Assembly: GCF_018555685.1 (NCBI RefSeq) | Contig: NZ_JAFLWW010000006.1 | Coordinates: forward strand, 487,259 to 551,258 | Direction of reading: 5' to 3' | Origin: Aminobacter anthyllidis | GTDB taxonomy: Bacteria > Pseudomonadota > Alphaproteobacteria > Rhizobiales > Rhizobiaceae | Length of the DNA: 64,000 bases | In this document: positions 18,140-26,708 of the stretch, piece after piece | Numbering within the stretch: position 1 is the first letter of the stretch | Layout of the letters: every line of letters begins with the position of its first letter | Notes under the pieces: model-generated | The model's input: the letters and a program-made list of their open reading frames with translations, nothing else | What the model was told of the DNA's origin: nothing | Database searches by the model: none | Made by a program: the position numbers and the translations under genes

Positions 18140-18837
18140 GTCTGTCGCGTGGCCTCGATCAGCGTAATCTTCTGCCAGATCTTGCGCGACAGGTTGGAGC
18201 CGAGGTCCTCTATGTCGTTGACCGCACTCGTCACAACCTCGTCCTGGATGGCCTGCGCGAAGAGCGCTGCGAGCTTGCCGGTGACTGACAACATCTCCGA
18301 GCAATAGTCGAGATAGCGGGCGAGCTCGGCCGGGTTGTTGGTGCGCTGCGGTGAATGCGCCGTCGGCGTGAAGGAGGTCGACAGGGCAGCCGGGTCCTTG
18401 GTCAGCTGGTGCATGTCGATGACATGGATCAGCGAGCGCAGGCCGTGCAGTTCCTTGAAGATTTGCTTGCGCTTGAGCCGCTGCTCGACGCTGTTGAGTG
18501 CAAGGAAGCCGACGCCGCCGAGGATCAGTGTGTTGAGTGTCGCCTCCACGCCCTGCACGAAGTCGAAGGCGCCGGTCGAGATGCGGTCGAAGGACAGGAT
18601 CGAGCCGACGAAGATGAACATGCCGGCGCCGAGTATGATTACCGACCAGGTCAGGACCCGGAGCCACCAGATCGGCCGCGCCAGCCTTTCGGCTGCTGCG
18701 GCGAGATCACGTGACATGACGACTAGTTCGGAGGCTACGCTGGCGAGGCCGGAATTCGGGAAGCGGTCGCCGATGCGCGCCTCCAGCGACTGCGCGGTGG
18801 CTGCGATCTTTTCCGGGTTGAGCGTTCTGTAAGACAT
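18136..18837 (-). CDS. Hypothetical protein with two membrane segments
   Basis: 233 residues. Two hydrophobic helices at about 58-82 (WLRVLTWSVIILGAGMFIFVGSI) and 97-115 (LNTLILGGVGFLALNSV) are followed by a basic helical segment (EQRLKRKQIFKELHGLRSLIHVIDMHQLTKDP) and a cytoplasmic helical C-terminus. I do not recognise a named family. It lies 21 bp downstream of two DUF805 genes on the same strand, suggesting a small membrane-protein operon. Function unknown. Confidence 0.72.
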   Translation of the reverse strand: MSYRTLNPEKIAATAQSLEARIGDRFPNSGLASVASELVVMSRDLAAAAERLARPIWWLRVLTWSVIILGAGMFIFVGSILSFDRISTGAFDFVQGVEATLNTLILGGVGFLALNSVEQRLKRKQIFKELHGLRSLIHVIDMHQLTKDPAALSTSFTPTAHSPQRTNNPAELARYLDYCSEMLSVTGKLAALFAQAIQDEVVTSAVNDIEDLGSNLSRKIWQKITLIEATRQT

Positions 18838-18858
18838 CGCGCTCGTCTCTGCCTGCGA

Positions 18859-19230
18859 TTATTGCGGCGCGTTGGTGTGGTTGCCGAACTGGTTCGGGCC
18901 CGGAGTACCGGGGAAGAAGCACAGCGCGATGAAGGCGAAGATCGACACCACCGGGATGAACAGCGCAACCGCAAACAGGCCGGGCTTGTCGAAGTCGTGC
19001 AGGCGTTTGACGCTGAAGGCGATATGCGCCCACAGGAAGACCAGGAAGGTCAGGCCGAACAGCATCGACCACAGCTGGGCGGCGCCGCTTTCCGGGTGCA
19101 CGCGCATGAACTGGTAGAGCGGGAACGACATCACCACCAGCATGAACAGGAAGCCAAGCAGATAGGCCGCGCGGTTGACGCGGCCCGAGAAGCGAAAGAA
19201 CAACCAGAAGAGCTGGGATTTGTCAGGCAA
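18859..19230 (-). CDS. DUF805 membrane protein
   Basis: About 123 residues. The DUF805 pattern is clear: LFWLFFRFSGRVNRAAYLLGFLF at the N-terminus, VKRLHDFDKPGLFAVALFIPVV in the middle and PGTPGPNQFG at the end, with three to four membrane helices. The start is uncertain. A TTG at 19230 overlaps the upstream DUF805 gene by only 8 bp and places the conserved region at residue 5; another TTG at 19290 would need a 68-bp overlap. The family is of unknown function. Confidence 0.78.
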   Translation of the reverse strand: MPDKSQLFWLFFRFSGRVNRAAYLLGFLFMLVVMSFPLYQFMRVHPESGAAQLWSMLFGLTFLVFLWAHIAFSVKRLHDFDKPGLFAVALFIPVVSIFAFIALCFFPGTPGPNQFGNHTNAPQ

Positions 19231-19576
19231 GAGGATCCGGTCCGAATTGGTTGGCGCCCCTGGTGCCTTCGAGGATGCCAAGTTCGACAAGGATCCAGAC
19301 GGCGCCGATGACGGGCACGAGTGCGATCAGGCTCCACCAGCCCGACTTGTCGCGGTCATGCCAGCGTTTGGCATAGATTGCCAGCGCGAAATAGATCATG
19401 CCGATCGTGACGACGATGCTGATGGCGCCGGCGCCCGAATTGCCGATGTCGAGCCCGAGCATCATGTCGAGCAGGTTGGCGACGATGCTGACGGCGATCA
19501 TGACGCCGATGCCGGCCCAGAACTTGGCCCGGTTGATGCGACCATCAAAGCTGGTCAGGAGATACTTCCAGTCCAT
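19223..19576 (-). CDS. DUF805 membrane protein
   Basis: 117-residue DUF805 member: WKYLLTSFDGRINRAKFWAGI, then AIYAKRWHDRDKSGWWSLIALVPVIGAVW, and the terminal GTRGANQFGPDP signature. Four membrane helices are predicted. It is paralogous to the overlapping downstream gene, implying a tandem duplication. ATG at 19576. It lies 70 bp from the end of dapD on the same strand. Function unknown. Confidence 0.85.
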   Translation of the reverse strand: MDWKYLLTSFDGRINRAKFWAGIGVMIAVSIVANLLDMMLGLDIGNSGAGAISIVVTIGMIYFALAIYAKRWHDRDKSGWWSLIALVPVIGAVWILVELGILEGTRGANQFGPDPLA

Positions 19577-19646
19577 GTCACCCCTCCGAAGCTAACCGGC
19601 GCACATGGCGCGCGCCGGTCGAAGTTGCTTCGGATCGCGTGAAAGA

Positions 19647-20501
19647 TCAATCGCGCAGCAGTTCGTTGATCGAGGTCTTGGAACGGGTCCTGGCATCGAC
19701 GCGCTTGACGATGACGGCACAGTAGAGGCTCGGGCCGGCATCGCCGTTCGGCAGCGGCTTGCCCGGCAGCGAACCCGCCACGACGACCGAATTGGCCGGC
19801 ACTTCGCCGTAGAACACTTCGCCCGTGGCGCGGTCGACGATCTTGGTCGACTGGCCGATGAACACGCCCATGCCGAGCACGGAGCCTTCGCGGACGATGC
19901 AGCCCTCGACGACTTCCGAACGCGCGCCGATGAAGCAGTTGTCCTCGATGATCGTCGGGCCGGCCTGCATCGGCTCGAGCACGCCGCCAATACCGACGCC
20001 GCCGGACAGGTGGACGTTCTTGCCGATCTGGGCGCAGGAGCCGACCGAGGCCCAGGTGTCGACCATCGTGCCGGTGTCGACATAGGCGCCGACATTGACG
20101 AAGGACGGCATCAGCACTGCGCCCGGGGCAACGAACGCCGACTTGCGCACGACAGCCGACGGCACGGCGCGGAAGCCGGCCTTCTCGAAGTCGACAGCGC
20201 CCCAGCCGTCAAACTTGGACGGCACCTTGTCCCACCAAGAGGCGCCACCGGGCGCGCCCGAGATCAGCTCCATCGGGTTGAGGCGGAAGGACAGCAGCAC
20301 CGCCTTCTTGAGCCACTGGTTGACCTGCCACTTGCCGTCGTCCTGGCGCTGGGCGACGCGGGCCGTGCCCTTGTCGAGCAGGTCGAGCGCCGTCTCGATG
20401 GCGTCGCGGACTTCGCCACGGGTCGACGTCGAAATGCCGTCGCGTTCCTCGAACGCCCGATCGATGGTCTTTTCCAGGCTGGCGAGATCGGGCTTCGACA
20501 T
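19647..20501 (-). CDS. dapD: 2,3,4,5-tetrahydropyridine-2,6-dicarboxylate N-succinyltransferase
   Basis: 284-residue hexapeptide-repeat succinyltransferase of the lysine/diaminopimelate pathway. The left-handed beta-helix is evident in [46 protein letters not shown] and [34 protein letters not shown]. The N-terminal helical domain contains [23 protein letters not shown], and [14 protein letters not shown] is typical. The ATG at 20501 is chosen because GGAG lies 6 bases upstream; an ATG at 20507 would abut the ribosome site. Product feeds DapC and then DapE (15769-16956). Confidence 0.97.
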   Translation of the reverse strand: MSKPDLASLEKTIDRAFEERDGISTSTRGEVRDAIETALDLLDKGTARVAQRQDDGKWQVNQWLKKAVLLSFRLNPMELISGAPGGASWWDKVPSKFDGWGAVDFEKAGFRAVPSAVVRKSAFVAPGAVLMPSFVNVGAYVDTGTMVDTWASVGSCAQIGKNVHLSGGVGIGGVLEPMQAGPTIIEDNCFIGARSEVVEGCIVREGSVLGMGVFIGQSTKIVDRATGEVFYGEVPANSVVVAGSLPGKPLPNGDAGPSLYCAVIVKRVDARTRSKTSINELLRD

Positions 20502-20644
20502 AAACATCTCCGTTACGGGCCGTTAAGGTTAAGGCTTCTAAGCTGGCATAAAATCGCGCGGACCCTATTTCAGGCTTATCTGGGGGTCAATCGCGGTGAC
20601 GCCGCGGAATGTCGCGGGCAACGAAATTTGAGGTCGAGCATATA

Positions 20645-21484
20645 ATGAATCCAATGGACAAGGCTGGCTGGACGCCGCTGCCGCACTCCGACGAAGACCT
20701 GGAGCGTTCCAAGAGCGTGCCTGACACGCCGCAGACACGCGCCTCGACCTACCGGCTCGCCTGGAATGACGAAGACTTCATGACCCAGCGCGACCTGCGC
20801 CCGGTGCGGCTGCAGCTTGAACTGCTCAAGACCGAGATGATCCTGGCCGAACGCGGCATCCGTTCGACGGTCATTCTGTTCGGTGGCGCGCGCATTCCCG
20901 AACCCGGCGGCGAGGCCTGGGCCGCCAAGAACGAGACGCAGCGCAAGAACCTCGAGGCCAACAGCCGCTACTATGAGGAGGCGCGCAAGTTTGCCCGCCT
21001 GTGCTCGCAGCATTCGGCGGCGTCCTACTATCGCGAGTTCGTCGTCGTCACCGGCGGCGGCCCGGGCGTCATGGAAGCCGGCAACCGCGGCGCCGACGAT
21101 GTCGGAGCACCGTCCATCGGCCTCAACATCGTGCTGCCGCACGAGCAGGCGCCCAACGCCTATGTGACGCCGGAGCTGTGCTTCAACTTCCACTATTTCG
21201 CCATCCGCAAGATGCACTTCGTCATGCGCGCCAAGGCGGTTGCCGTGTTCCCGGGCGGTTTCGGCACGATGGACGAGTTCTTCGAGACGTTGACGCTGAT
21301 CCAGACCGGACGCATGGAGCGGGTGCCGGTCATCCTGTTCGGCAAGTCATTTTGGGAGCGGGCGATCGACCTCGATTTCCTCGCCGACCAAGGCACGATC
21401 ACGCCTGGCGACCAGGATATCATCGATTTTGTCGACACCGCCGACGAGGCCTGGGACATCATCGCCAAGTTCTACAGCCTTTGA
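20645..21484 (+). CDS. LOG-family protein (TIGR00730-like Rossmann fold)
   Basis: 279-residue member of the Lonely Guy family of nucleoside-5'-monophosphate phosphoribohydrolases. Both signature motifs are present: VVVTGGGPGVMEAGNRGA and FPGGFGTMDEFFETLTLIQTGR. This longer form, with about 80 N-terminal residues before STVILFGGARIP, is common in alphaproteobacteria. Start: an ATG at 20645 following a GAGGTCGAG stretch; ATGs at 20609 and 20654 are alternatives. Its last 138 bp are overlapped antisense by the DUF817 gene. Likely substrate AMP or another NMP; not provable here. Confidence 0.88.
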   Translation: MNPMDKAGWTPLPHSDEDLERSKSVPDTPQTRASTYRLAWNDEDFMTQRDLRPVRLQLELLKTEMILAERGIRSTVILFGGARIPEPGGEAWAAKNETQRKNLEANSRYYEEARKFARLCSQHSAASYYREFVVVTGGGPGVMEAGNRGADDVGAPSIGLNIVLPHEQAPNAYVTPELCFNFHYFAIRKMHFVMRAKAVAVFPGGFGTMDEFFETLTLIQTGRMERVPVILFGKSFWERAIDLDFLADQGTITPGDQDIIDFVDTADEAWDIIAKFYSL

Positions 21485-22336
21485 GCCGGCGTCCAGCGGC
21501 CGTGGCCTGTGCACCAGCGTCACCAGCACGAAGGAAATGATCATCAGCAGGTACCAGGCGCCGAGTTTCTGGATGGAGACCGGCGTCCAGGCATCGTGCT
21601 GGCCCGGATAGATCCAGGCACGCGACCAGGTGCCGATGTTTTCGGCAAACCAGATGAACAGCGAAACCAGCAGGAAGCCGAGCAGCAGCGGCATGCGGTG
21701 GCGGAAGCGGAAGACGCGGTAGTGCACGACGGTGCGGAAATAGAGCACCGCCGTGACGGCGAACAGCCCGTAGCGGATGTCGATGACGAAGTGGTGGGCG
21801 AAGAAATTGACGTAGATCGCCGCGCACAGGAGCACCGTCGCCCATAGCGGGGGGTAGCTTGTGTAGCGCATGTCGAAGATGCGGCTGACGCGGGCGAGGT
21901 AGGAACCCACGGCCGCATACATGAAGCCGGAAAAGAGCGGCACGTTGTCGATGCGGAACAGGCTGTCTTCCGGGTAGGTCCACGAGCCGGCCGAGGTCTT
22001 GAAAATCTCCATCGCCGTGCCGACGACGTGGAAGATCAGGATGACCTTGGCTTCCGACGGCTTCTCCAGCTTGAAAGCAAGCATCGCCAGCTGGATGGCG
22101 ACCGCCGAGACAAACAGGAAGTCGTAGCGCGCCAGTGCCGCCCCGTCCGGCCACCACAGCTTGGTCGCCATGATCAGCGCCAGCATGGCGCCGCCGAACA
22201 GGCAGGCCCAGGCCTGCTTCAGGCCGAAGACGAGGAACTCGACGACCGCGCCCGAGACACCTCCGGCGGGCAGGCGGTCGAGCACGGCATGTGCCGCCGC
22301 ATCGATCCGCGCCTCGACGGAGGTAAACCGGCTCAA
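21347..22336 (-). CDS. DUF817 membrane protein with antisense C-terminal extension
   Basis: 329-residue multi-pass membrane protein of the DUF817 family: FLVFGLKQAWACLFGGAMLALIM, FKTSAGSWTYPEDSLFRIDNVPLFSGFMYAAVGSYLAR and FAENIGTWSRAWIYPGQHDAWTPVSIQKLGAWYLLMIISFVLVTLVH are conserved. The natural family end is around the VHRPRPL segment. Here the frame continues about 48 more residues, running antisense through the last 138 bp of the LOG gene. This tail (DDVPGLVGGVDKIDDIL...) has no membrane or domain character. The ATG overlaps the upstream HAD gene stop by 4 bp. Function unknown. Confidence 0.82.
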   Translation of the reverse strand: MSRFTSVEARIDAAAHAVLDRLPAGGVSGAVVEFLVFGLKQAWACLFGGAMLALIMATKLWWPDGAALARYDFLFVSAVAIQLAMLAFKLEKPSEAKVILIFHVVGTAMEIFKTSAGSWTYPEDSLFRIDNVPLFSGFMYAAVGSYLARVSRIFDMRYTSYPPLWATVLLCAAIYVNFFAHHFVIDIRYGLFAVTAVLYFRTVVHYRVFRFRHRMPLLLGFLLVSLFIWFAENIGTWSRAWIYPGQHDAWTPVSIQKLGAWYLLMIISFVLVTLVHRPRPLDAGSKAVELGDDVPGLVGGVDKIDDILVARRDRALVGEEIEVDRPLPK

Positions 22337-23043
22337 GCGGCGTTGGCCTCGACGATGGTGGTCAGGAAGCTCGCGAGATCGTCGGTGACGAAGTCGACAT
22401 CGTCCTCGTGGGTCGGGTCGCTTTCCCAGATCTCGGAGAAGGTGGGCTCGAAATTGCGCGGTACGATCAGCACCGTGGTCATGCCAAGCGACTTCGGCAC
22501 CGACAGGTTGCGTGCGAGGTCCTCGAACATCACGGCGTTGGCGCCTGTCACCTTGTGCAAGGCGGCGAAGGTCTCGTAGGGCTGGCGCGCCGGCTTGGGT
22601 GTCAAACCAGCAGCGACGATGTCGAAGATGTCGTCAAAATGGTCGAGGATGCCAAGCTGGCGCGCGGTGCGCTCGGCATGGCTTCGATTGCCGTTGGTGA
22701 AGATGAACTTGCGGCCCGGCAACTGGCGGATCGCAGCACCCAGCACCGGATCCGGCACCAGCCAAGAATAGTCGATGTCGTGGACATGTTCGAGGAACGC
22801 GTCGGGATCGATGCCGTGGCGCTGCATCAGCCCGTTAAGCGTTGTGCCGAATTCGAGATAGAGCTCCTTTTGCAGCTTGCGCGCGTCCTCGCGCGACAGC
22901 GTCAGAAGCTCCGCGACATAGCCCGTCATCTTCACGTCGATCTGCGAAAACAGGTTCGAATGGTGCGGATACAGCGTGTTGTCGAGGTCGAAGACCCAGT
23001 CGGTGACGTGGTCGAAGCGGGCGGGATCGGGAATATCGGTCAT
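22333..23043 (-). CDS. HAD-superfamily pyrimidine 5'-nucleotidase
   Basis: 236-residue HAD hydrolase of the SDT1/PPM-like pyrimidine 5'-nucleotidase group. Motif I is DWVFDLDNTLYPHHSNLF, motif II KFIFTNGNRSHAERTARQLG, motif III within KPARQPYETF, and motif IV VMFEDLARNLSVPKSLGMTTVLIVP. These match the TIGR01993 type that dephosphorylates pyrimidine nucleotides. The ATG at 23043 is preferred because the conserved region starts there; the frame extends upstream to 23103. Coupled to DUF817 by a 4-bp overlap. Confidence 0.9.
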   Translation of the reverse strand: MTDIPDPARFDHVTDWVFDLDNTLYPHHSNLFSQIDVKMTGYVAELLTLSREDARKLQKELYLEFGTTLNGLMQRHGIDPDAFLEHVHDIDYSWLVPDPVLGAAIRQLPGRKFIFTNGNRSHAERTARQLGILDHFDDIFDIVAAGLTPKPARQPYETFAALHKVTGANAVMFEDLARNLSVPKSLGMTTVLIVPRNFEPTFSEIWESDPTHEDDVDFVTDDLASFLTTIVEANAA

Positions 23044-23220
23044 GACGCCCTTATGCCACGGTTCAAGAATTTTGGAAGCGGCTGCATGAGGCCAAGTTGG
23101 CACTCGACAATGGCCAAAATTCGGAAGACACCAAATTCAACAAGGTGGGTCAAATTTTAACTACCGATGAAAGATGACCTTCAGTTGATGCTGGCATTTC
23201 AAAGCCGGCAGGGAGTCGAA

Positions 23221-23982
23221 ATGAAAATCGTCGTTCTTAAAACAGCCGCTGTGACCTTGGTTTCAATCCTGGGTTCGCTTGCACTGGTCTTGACGATCGT
23301 GCCAGCACTGGGAGGAACAGTTGGCGCCATCGGCTGGCTGATGTGCTTGCTATGCCCGCTGTTCATTGCGACCCCACTGGGCTTCTTCACCTTCATGCAG
23401 GAGAGGAAGCTGAAGCTCGCCCATGACGATCTGATGCGGGCGCATGCCCAGCTTGCCGCCGCCCATCGCCGCCTTTCGGAAAAGGCGAGCCGCGACGAGA
23501 TGACCGGCATGCTCAACCGCGAGAATTTCTTTGCCGCGCTCGATGGCTCAAGGCGCAAGAACGATCGCGGCGCGCTGCTGATCATCGATGCCGACCACTT
23601 CAAGCAGATCAACGACTCCTTTGGTCACCTGACCGGCGACCAGGCCTTGCTGCAGATCGCCGCTGCGATCACCCGCGGCGTGCGCAGCGGTGACATCCTC
23701 GGGCGAATCGGCGGCGAGGAGTTCGGCGCCTTCCTTGTTGGCGCCACGGAGGAAGAGGCCAAGCTCGTCGCCGAGCGTATCCGCAGCGAGGTGGAACGGT
23801 TGCGCTTCCAGCCCAATGACGAGCCGGCGGTGCCGCTCACCGTCAGCATCGGCGGCACCAATTGCGAGTCCGAAGCCAACGTGTCGGAACTGATGCGCGC
23901 CGCCGACAAGCGCCTCTATGAGGCCAAGCGTCGAGGCCGCAACCGCGCGATCTTTGACACGGGCATTCCCGAAGCGGCCTGA
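23221..23982 (+). CDS. Membrane-anchored GGDEF diguanylate cyclase
   Basis: 253 residues. Two hydrophobic helices at about 5-30 and 35-60 anchor the protein, then a short coiled coil (EKASRDEMTGMLNRENF) leads into a GGDEF domain. The active site is GGEEF, with the RSGD I-site exactly five residues before it, so allosteric product inhibition by c-di-GMP is expected. The metal Asp is in LIIDADHFKQIND. It makes c-di-GMP from two GTP. The ATG at 23221 has GGGAG upstream; an ATG at 23167 is an alternative. No sensory domain other than the membrane segment. Confidence 0.92.
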   Translation: MKIVVLKTAAVTLVSILGSLALVLTIVPALGGTVGAIGWLMCLLCPLFIATPLGFFTFMQERKLKLAHDDLMRAHAQLAAAHRRLSEKASRDEMTGMLNRENFFAALDGSRRKNDRGALLIIDADHFKQINDSFGHLTGDQALLQIAAAITRGVRSGDILGRIGGEEFGAFLVGATEEEAKLVAERIRSEVERLRFQPNDEPAVPLTVSIGGTNCESEANVSELMRAADKRLYEAKRRGRNRAIFDTGIPEAA

Positions 23983-24347
23983 CGGCGCGCGAATCGGTCA
24001 CATTGGTTTGCTAGCGGGGCGATGGCGTTTGCTGTCGCCCCTTCTTGTTATTGAGATGCCGTGACCACTGGCACCTTGTCCTGCCGCTGCTGATGTGCGG
24101 CTTCGGCATGGGCATCGCCATCTCGTAGCTGTTCCAGACCGTGCCGCCACGCGACGCTGGTTCGGGCTTGGGCGCGGTGCAGGCTTCCAGCAGATAAGTG
24201 TAGCGCTCTGATGTGACATGCCCGGTCGGGGGACGAACAGTTCCTGGATCAATGCATTGCCCTGAAAATCGATTCCGAATTTCGGGGCGATGCTGTAGAC
24301 GCTGGAGCGCGGCCGCTCCGGCCGCCTTCAGCCGATACTGAACCGAC
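23983..24347. other. 365-bp interval without a convincing gene
   Basis: Reading frames on the minus strand are open here but lack codon character and family resemblance. The segment ending in VPVVTASQ on one minus frame and TYLLEACTAPKPEPASRGG on another could be pieces of a decayed gene, but no frame is continuous from a credible start. Confidence 0.4.
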
Positions 24348-25253
24348 ATGCCGTTGTGGATTCCCATCACCATCGCTGCCGCCTTCCTGCAGAACCTGCG
24401 GTCGGTGGTACAGAAGCATCTCAAGGGCGTGATGGGCACGACCGGTGCCACATTCGTGCGCTTCGGTTTCGGCTTCCCCTTCGCGCTAGCCTTCGTCGGC
24501 GTGCTGCATTTCGTGGTCGGCTACGAGCTGCCGGCCCTGAACAGGACGTTCTTCGTCTGGGCAGTGCTCGGCGGCCTTGGCCAGATCGCCGCGACCTTCC
24601 TGCTGATCCACCTGTTTTCATTCCGCAACTTTGCCGTCGGCACCGCCTATTCGCGCACCGAACCGGCGCAGGCGGCCTTGTTCGGGCTGCTTTTCCTCGG
24701 CGAACGCGCGACATCGGGTGCAATCGCGGCCATCGCCATCAGCGTCTTCGGCGTGATGCTGATCTCGGTCGCGCATACGGCATTCACCGCGCGCACGCTG
24801 GTGACATCGGTGCTCAGTCGCAACGCGCTGATCGGACTGGCTTCGGGCACGTTCTTCGGCATCTCGGCGGTCGCCTACCGCGCGGCGTCGCTGGCGCTTG
24901 GCGGGCCGAACTTCATGATGCAGGCGGCTGTTACGCTCGCCGTCGTCATCGTCTTCCAGACGCTGGTCATGCTGGCCTGGATTGTCTGGAAAGAGCGTGA
25001 CGAGCTGCCGCGCATCGCCAAGGCGTGGCGGCCAGCACTGTTTACCGGCCTTGTCGGCGCCTCGGCTTCGTTCGGCTGGTTCATGGCGATGACCCTGCAG
25101 CAGGCCGCGATCGTCAAGTCGCTCGCCCAGATCGAGATGCTGTTTACCTTCGCGTCCAGCGTCTTCTTCTTTCGCGAGCGCATCAACCGGCTCGAGATAG
25201 CCGGTTGCGTGCTGATCGTCGGCGGCATCCTGGTGCTGCTCGCCGTAGGCTAG
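24348..25253 (+). CDS. EamA/DMT-family transporter
   Basis: 301-residue drug/metabolite transporter with ten predicted helices arranged as two EamA repeats. Helix-4 segment NFAVGTAYSRTEPAQAALFGLLFLGE and the second-repeat counterpart QQAAIVKSLAQIEMLFTFASSVFFFRERINRLEIAGCVLIVGGILVLL are the paired EamA hallmarks. ATG at 24348. It ends 4 bp before the convergent phhA stop. Likely an exporter of small metabolites or amino acids; substrate unknown. Confidence 0.9.
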   Translation: MPLWIPITIAAAFLQNLRSVVQKHLKGVMGTTGATFVRFGFGFPFALAFVGVLHFVVGYELPALNRTFFVWAVLGGLGQIAATFLLIHLFSFRNFAVGTAYSRTEPAQAALFGLLFLGERATSGAIAAIAISVFGVMLISVAHTAFTARTLVTSVLSRNALIGLASGTFFGISAVAYRAASLALGGPNFMMQAAVTLAVVIVFQTLVMLAWIVWKERDELPRIAKAWRPALFTGLVGASASFGWFMAMTLQQAAIVKSLAQIEMLFTFASSVFFFRERINRLEIAGCVLIVGGILVLLAVG

Positions 25254-25257
25254 GAGC

Positions 25258-26091
25258 CTAGATCGTCGCGGGATCGCGCGGCGGCTCGGCTTTCCAGCGC
25301 TTGATGATGCCGGCCAGGTCGCTGTTCTGGAACGCATCCTTCAGCGTGTCGAACGACGGCAGCACGAAATAGGCGCGCTGGAACTTGTCGATCTCGTAGG
25401 TCGTGCGCATCACCGTCTCGATGTCGAAGGGCACCTGATGGGCATCAGCGCTTTCGACCGCGAACTGCAGTTCGGTGAAGGACGACATCAGGCCGGCGCC
25501 GAATGCCTTGAGCGGCTGGCCGGGTTCCTGCATCAGCCCGTATTCGGCGGTGTACCAGTAGAGCCGGGTGATCATCTCGTCGCCGCCAAGCGCGATGAGG
25601 TCGGTCGCCTTCTCGCCGTACATCTGCATGAAATCGCCGAACACCGGCTGGCTCAGCACCGGCACGTGGCCGAAGAAGTCGTGGAACATGTCGGGCTCGA
25701 CGATGTAGTCGAGCTCATCGCGCGTCCTCAGCCAGTTGGTGACCGGGAAGCGGCGGTTGGCGAGATGGTCGAAGAAGGGTTGCGCCGGGATCAGGCCGGG
25801 CACCGCCACGATCTCCCAGCCGGAGAGCTTGCGCAGCTTTTCGCTGACCTCGTGAAAATCCGGAATGCGGTCGACGAGACCGAGCGCCGACATGCCGTCG
25901 AGGTAGGATTTGTGCGCCAGCCGCTGGGTCAGCTTGGTCTGGCGGTCGCACAGCGTGCGCCACACATCCTGTTCGGCCTGGCTATAGTCGTACTTCTGCT
26001 CGACGGTGAAATCCGCCCGGCAGACGCTGTAGTCACCGCGCAGCCCCTGCGCCGCACATTCCTGTGCATAGTCTTGAACGCTCACGCTCAT
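25258..26091 (-). CDS. phhA: Phenylalanine 4-monooxygenase
   Basis: 277-residue bacterial phenylalanine hydroxylase: Phe + O2 + tetrahydropterin gives Tyr. The iron ligands are in MFHDFFGHVPVL (two His) and the Glu of YWYTAEYGLM. The pterin-binding region VPGLIPAQPFFDHLANRRFPVTNWLR and the C-terminal FTELQFAVESADAHQVPFDIETVMRTTYEIDKFQRAYFVL are conserved. It lacks the regulatory ACT domain, as bacterial forms do. It is transcribed away from an Lrp-family regulator at 26225 that probably controls it in response to Phe or Tyr. Confidence 0.96.
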   Translation of the reverse strand: MSVSVQDYAQECAAQGLRGDYSVCRADFTVEQKYDYSQAEQDVWRTLCDRQTKLTQRLAHKSYLDGMSALGLVDRIPDFHEVSEKLRKLSGWEIVAVPGLIPAQPFFDHLANRRFPVTNWLRTRDELDYIVEPDMFHDFFGHVPVLSQPVFGDFMQMYGEKATDLIALGGDEMITRLYWYTAEYGLMQEPGQPLKAFGAGLMSSFTELQFAVESADAHQVPFDIETVMRTTYEIDKFQRAYFVLPSFDTLKDAFQNSDLAGIIKRWKAEPPRDPATI

Positions 26092-26192
26092 GGTCCGATC
26101 CTCCCCGGAAACCAGCTTCGATGAGGAATCATAACCGCCGCAGCGGAGCGGAGTTCACCTCTTTGTGCGCATTGGTTCTGGATTTGAGGTAT

Positions 26193-26207
26193 ATTCACCC
26201 AATGAAT
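26193..26207. promoter_or_regulatory. Putative Lrp-type operator between phhA and its regulator
   Basis: ATTCA-N5-TGAAT, a perfect 15-bp interrupted dyad of the size bound by Lrp/AsnC proteins, lies 18 bp before the regulator ATG in the divergent promoter region. Inferred from symmetry and position. Confidence 0.45.
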
Positions 26208-26224
26208 TCTCAGAAAGGGTAAAA

Positions 26225-26701
26225 ATGCCTCAGTTCGACGAGTTCGAGATCAAGATGCTCGAGATTCTCCAGCGCGACGGGCGCAAGCCGGTTTCCGAGA
26301 TCGCGCAGGAGATCGGCCTGTCCAACACGCCTTGCGCCCGCCGCTTCGAAGCGTTGCAGGAAGCCGGCGTCATCAAGGGGTTTTCGGCCCGCATCGGCCG
26401 CCGCGCGGTCGGCCTGATGGTCGAGGTCTTCGTCCAGGTCAGGCTGGTCAGCCACAGCGACGATTCGCCGGAAAAATTCATCGCCGCCGTGCAGCGCATG
26501 GACGAGGTCTCGGCGTGCTGGACGATGACCGGCGACTACGACTTCCTGCTGCATGTCATGGTGCCCAGCGTCGACGACCTCAACGCCTTCGTCATGCACC
26601 GGCTGATGCGGCTTTCAGGCGTCCGCGACGTGCACACCCAGCTGGTGTTGCAGAACATCAAGGGGCCGGGCCATGTGCCGCTCGCGCATTTGCGGGGGTA
26701 G
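26225..26701 (+). CDS. Lrp/AsnC-family regulator, probable phhA activator
   Basis: 158-residue regulator. The winged helix is at about residues 4-52 (FDEFEIKMLEILQRDGRKPVSEIAQEIGLSNTPCARRFEALQEAGVI). The AsnC ligand domain is at 65-145 (VEVFVQVRLVSHSDDSPEKFIAAVQRMDEVSACWTMTGDYDFLLHVMV). The ATG at 26225 follows AAAGGG; the frame is open 20 codons upstream but starts beyond the conserved region. Divergent from phhA, the standard arrangement for phenylalanine-catabolism regulators in alphaproteobacteria. Confidence 0.93.
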   Translation: MPQFDEFEIKMLEILQRDGRKPVSEIAQEIGLSNTPCARRFEALQEAGVIKGFSARIGRRAVGLMVEVFVQVRLVSHSDDSPEKFIAAVQRMDEVSACWTMTGDYDFLLHVMVPSVDDLNAFVMHRLMRLSGVRDVHTQLVLQNIKGPGHVPLAHLRG

Positions 26702-26708
26702 GGGTCTC

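Noticed and set aside
23998..24451. 84- and 146-codon minus-strand frames between the GGDEF and EamA genes
   Set aside because: They overlap each other and the start of a certain gene, change frame, and show no family resemblance; at most a decayed remnant.
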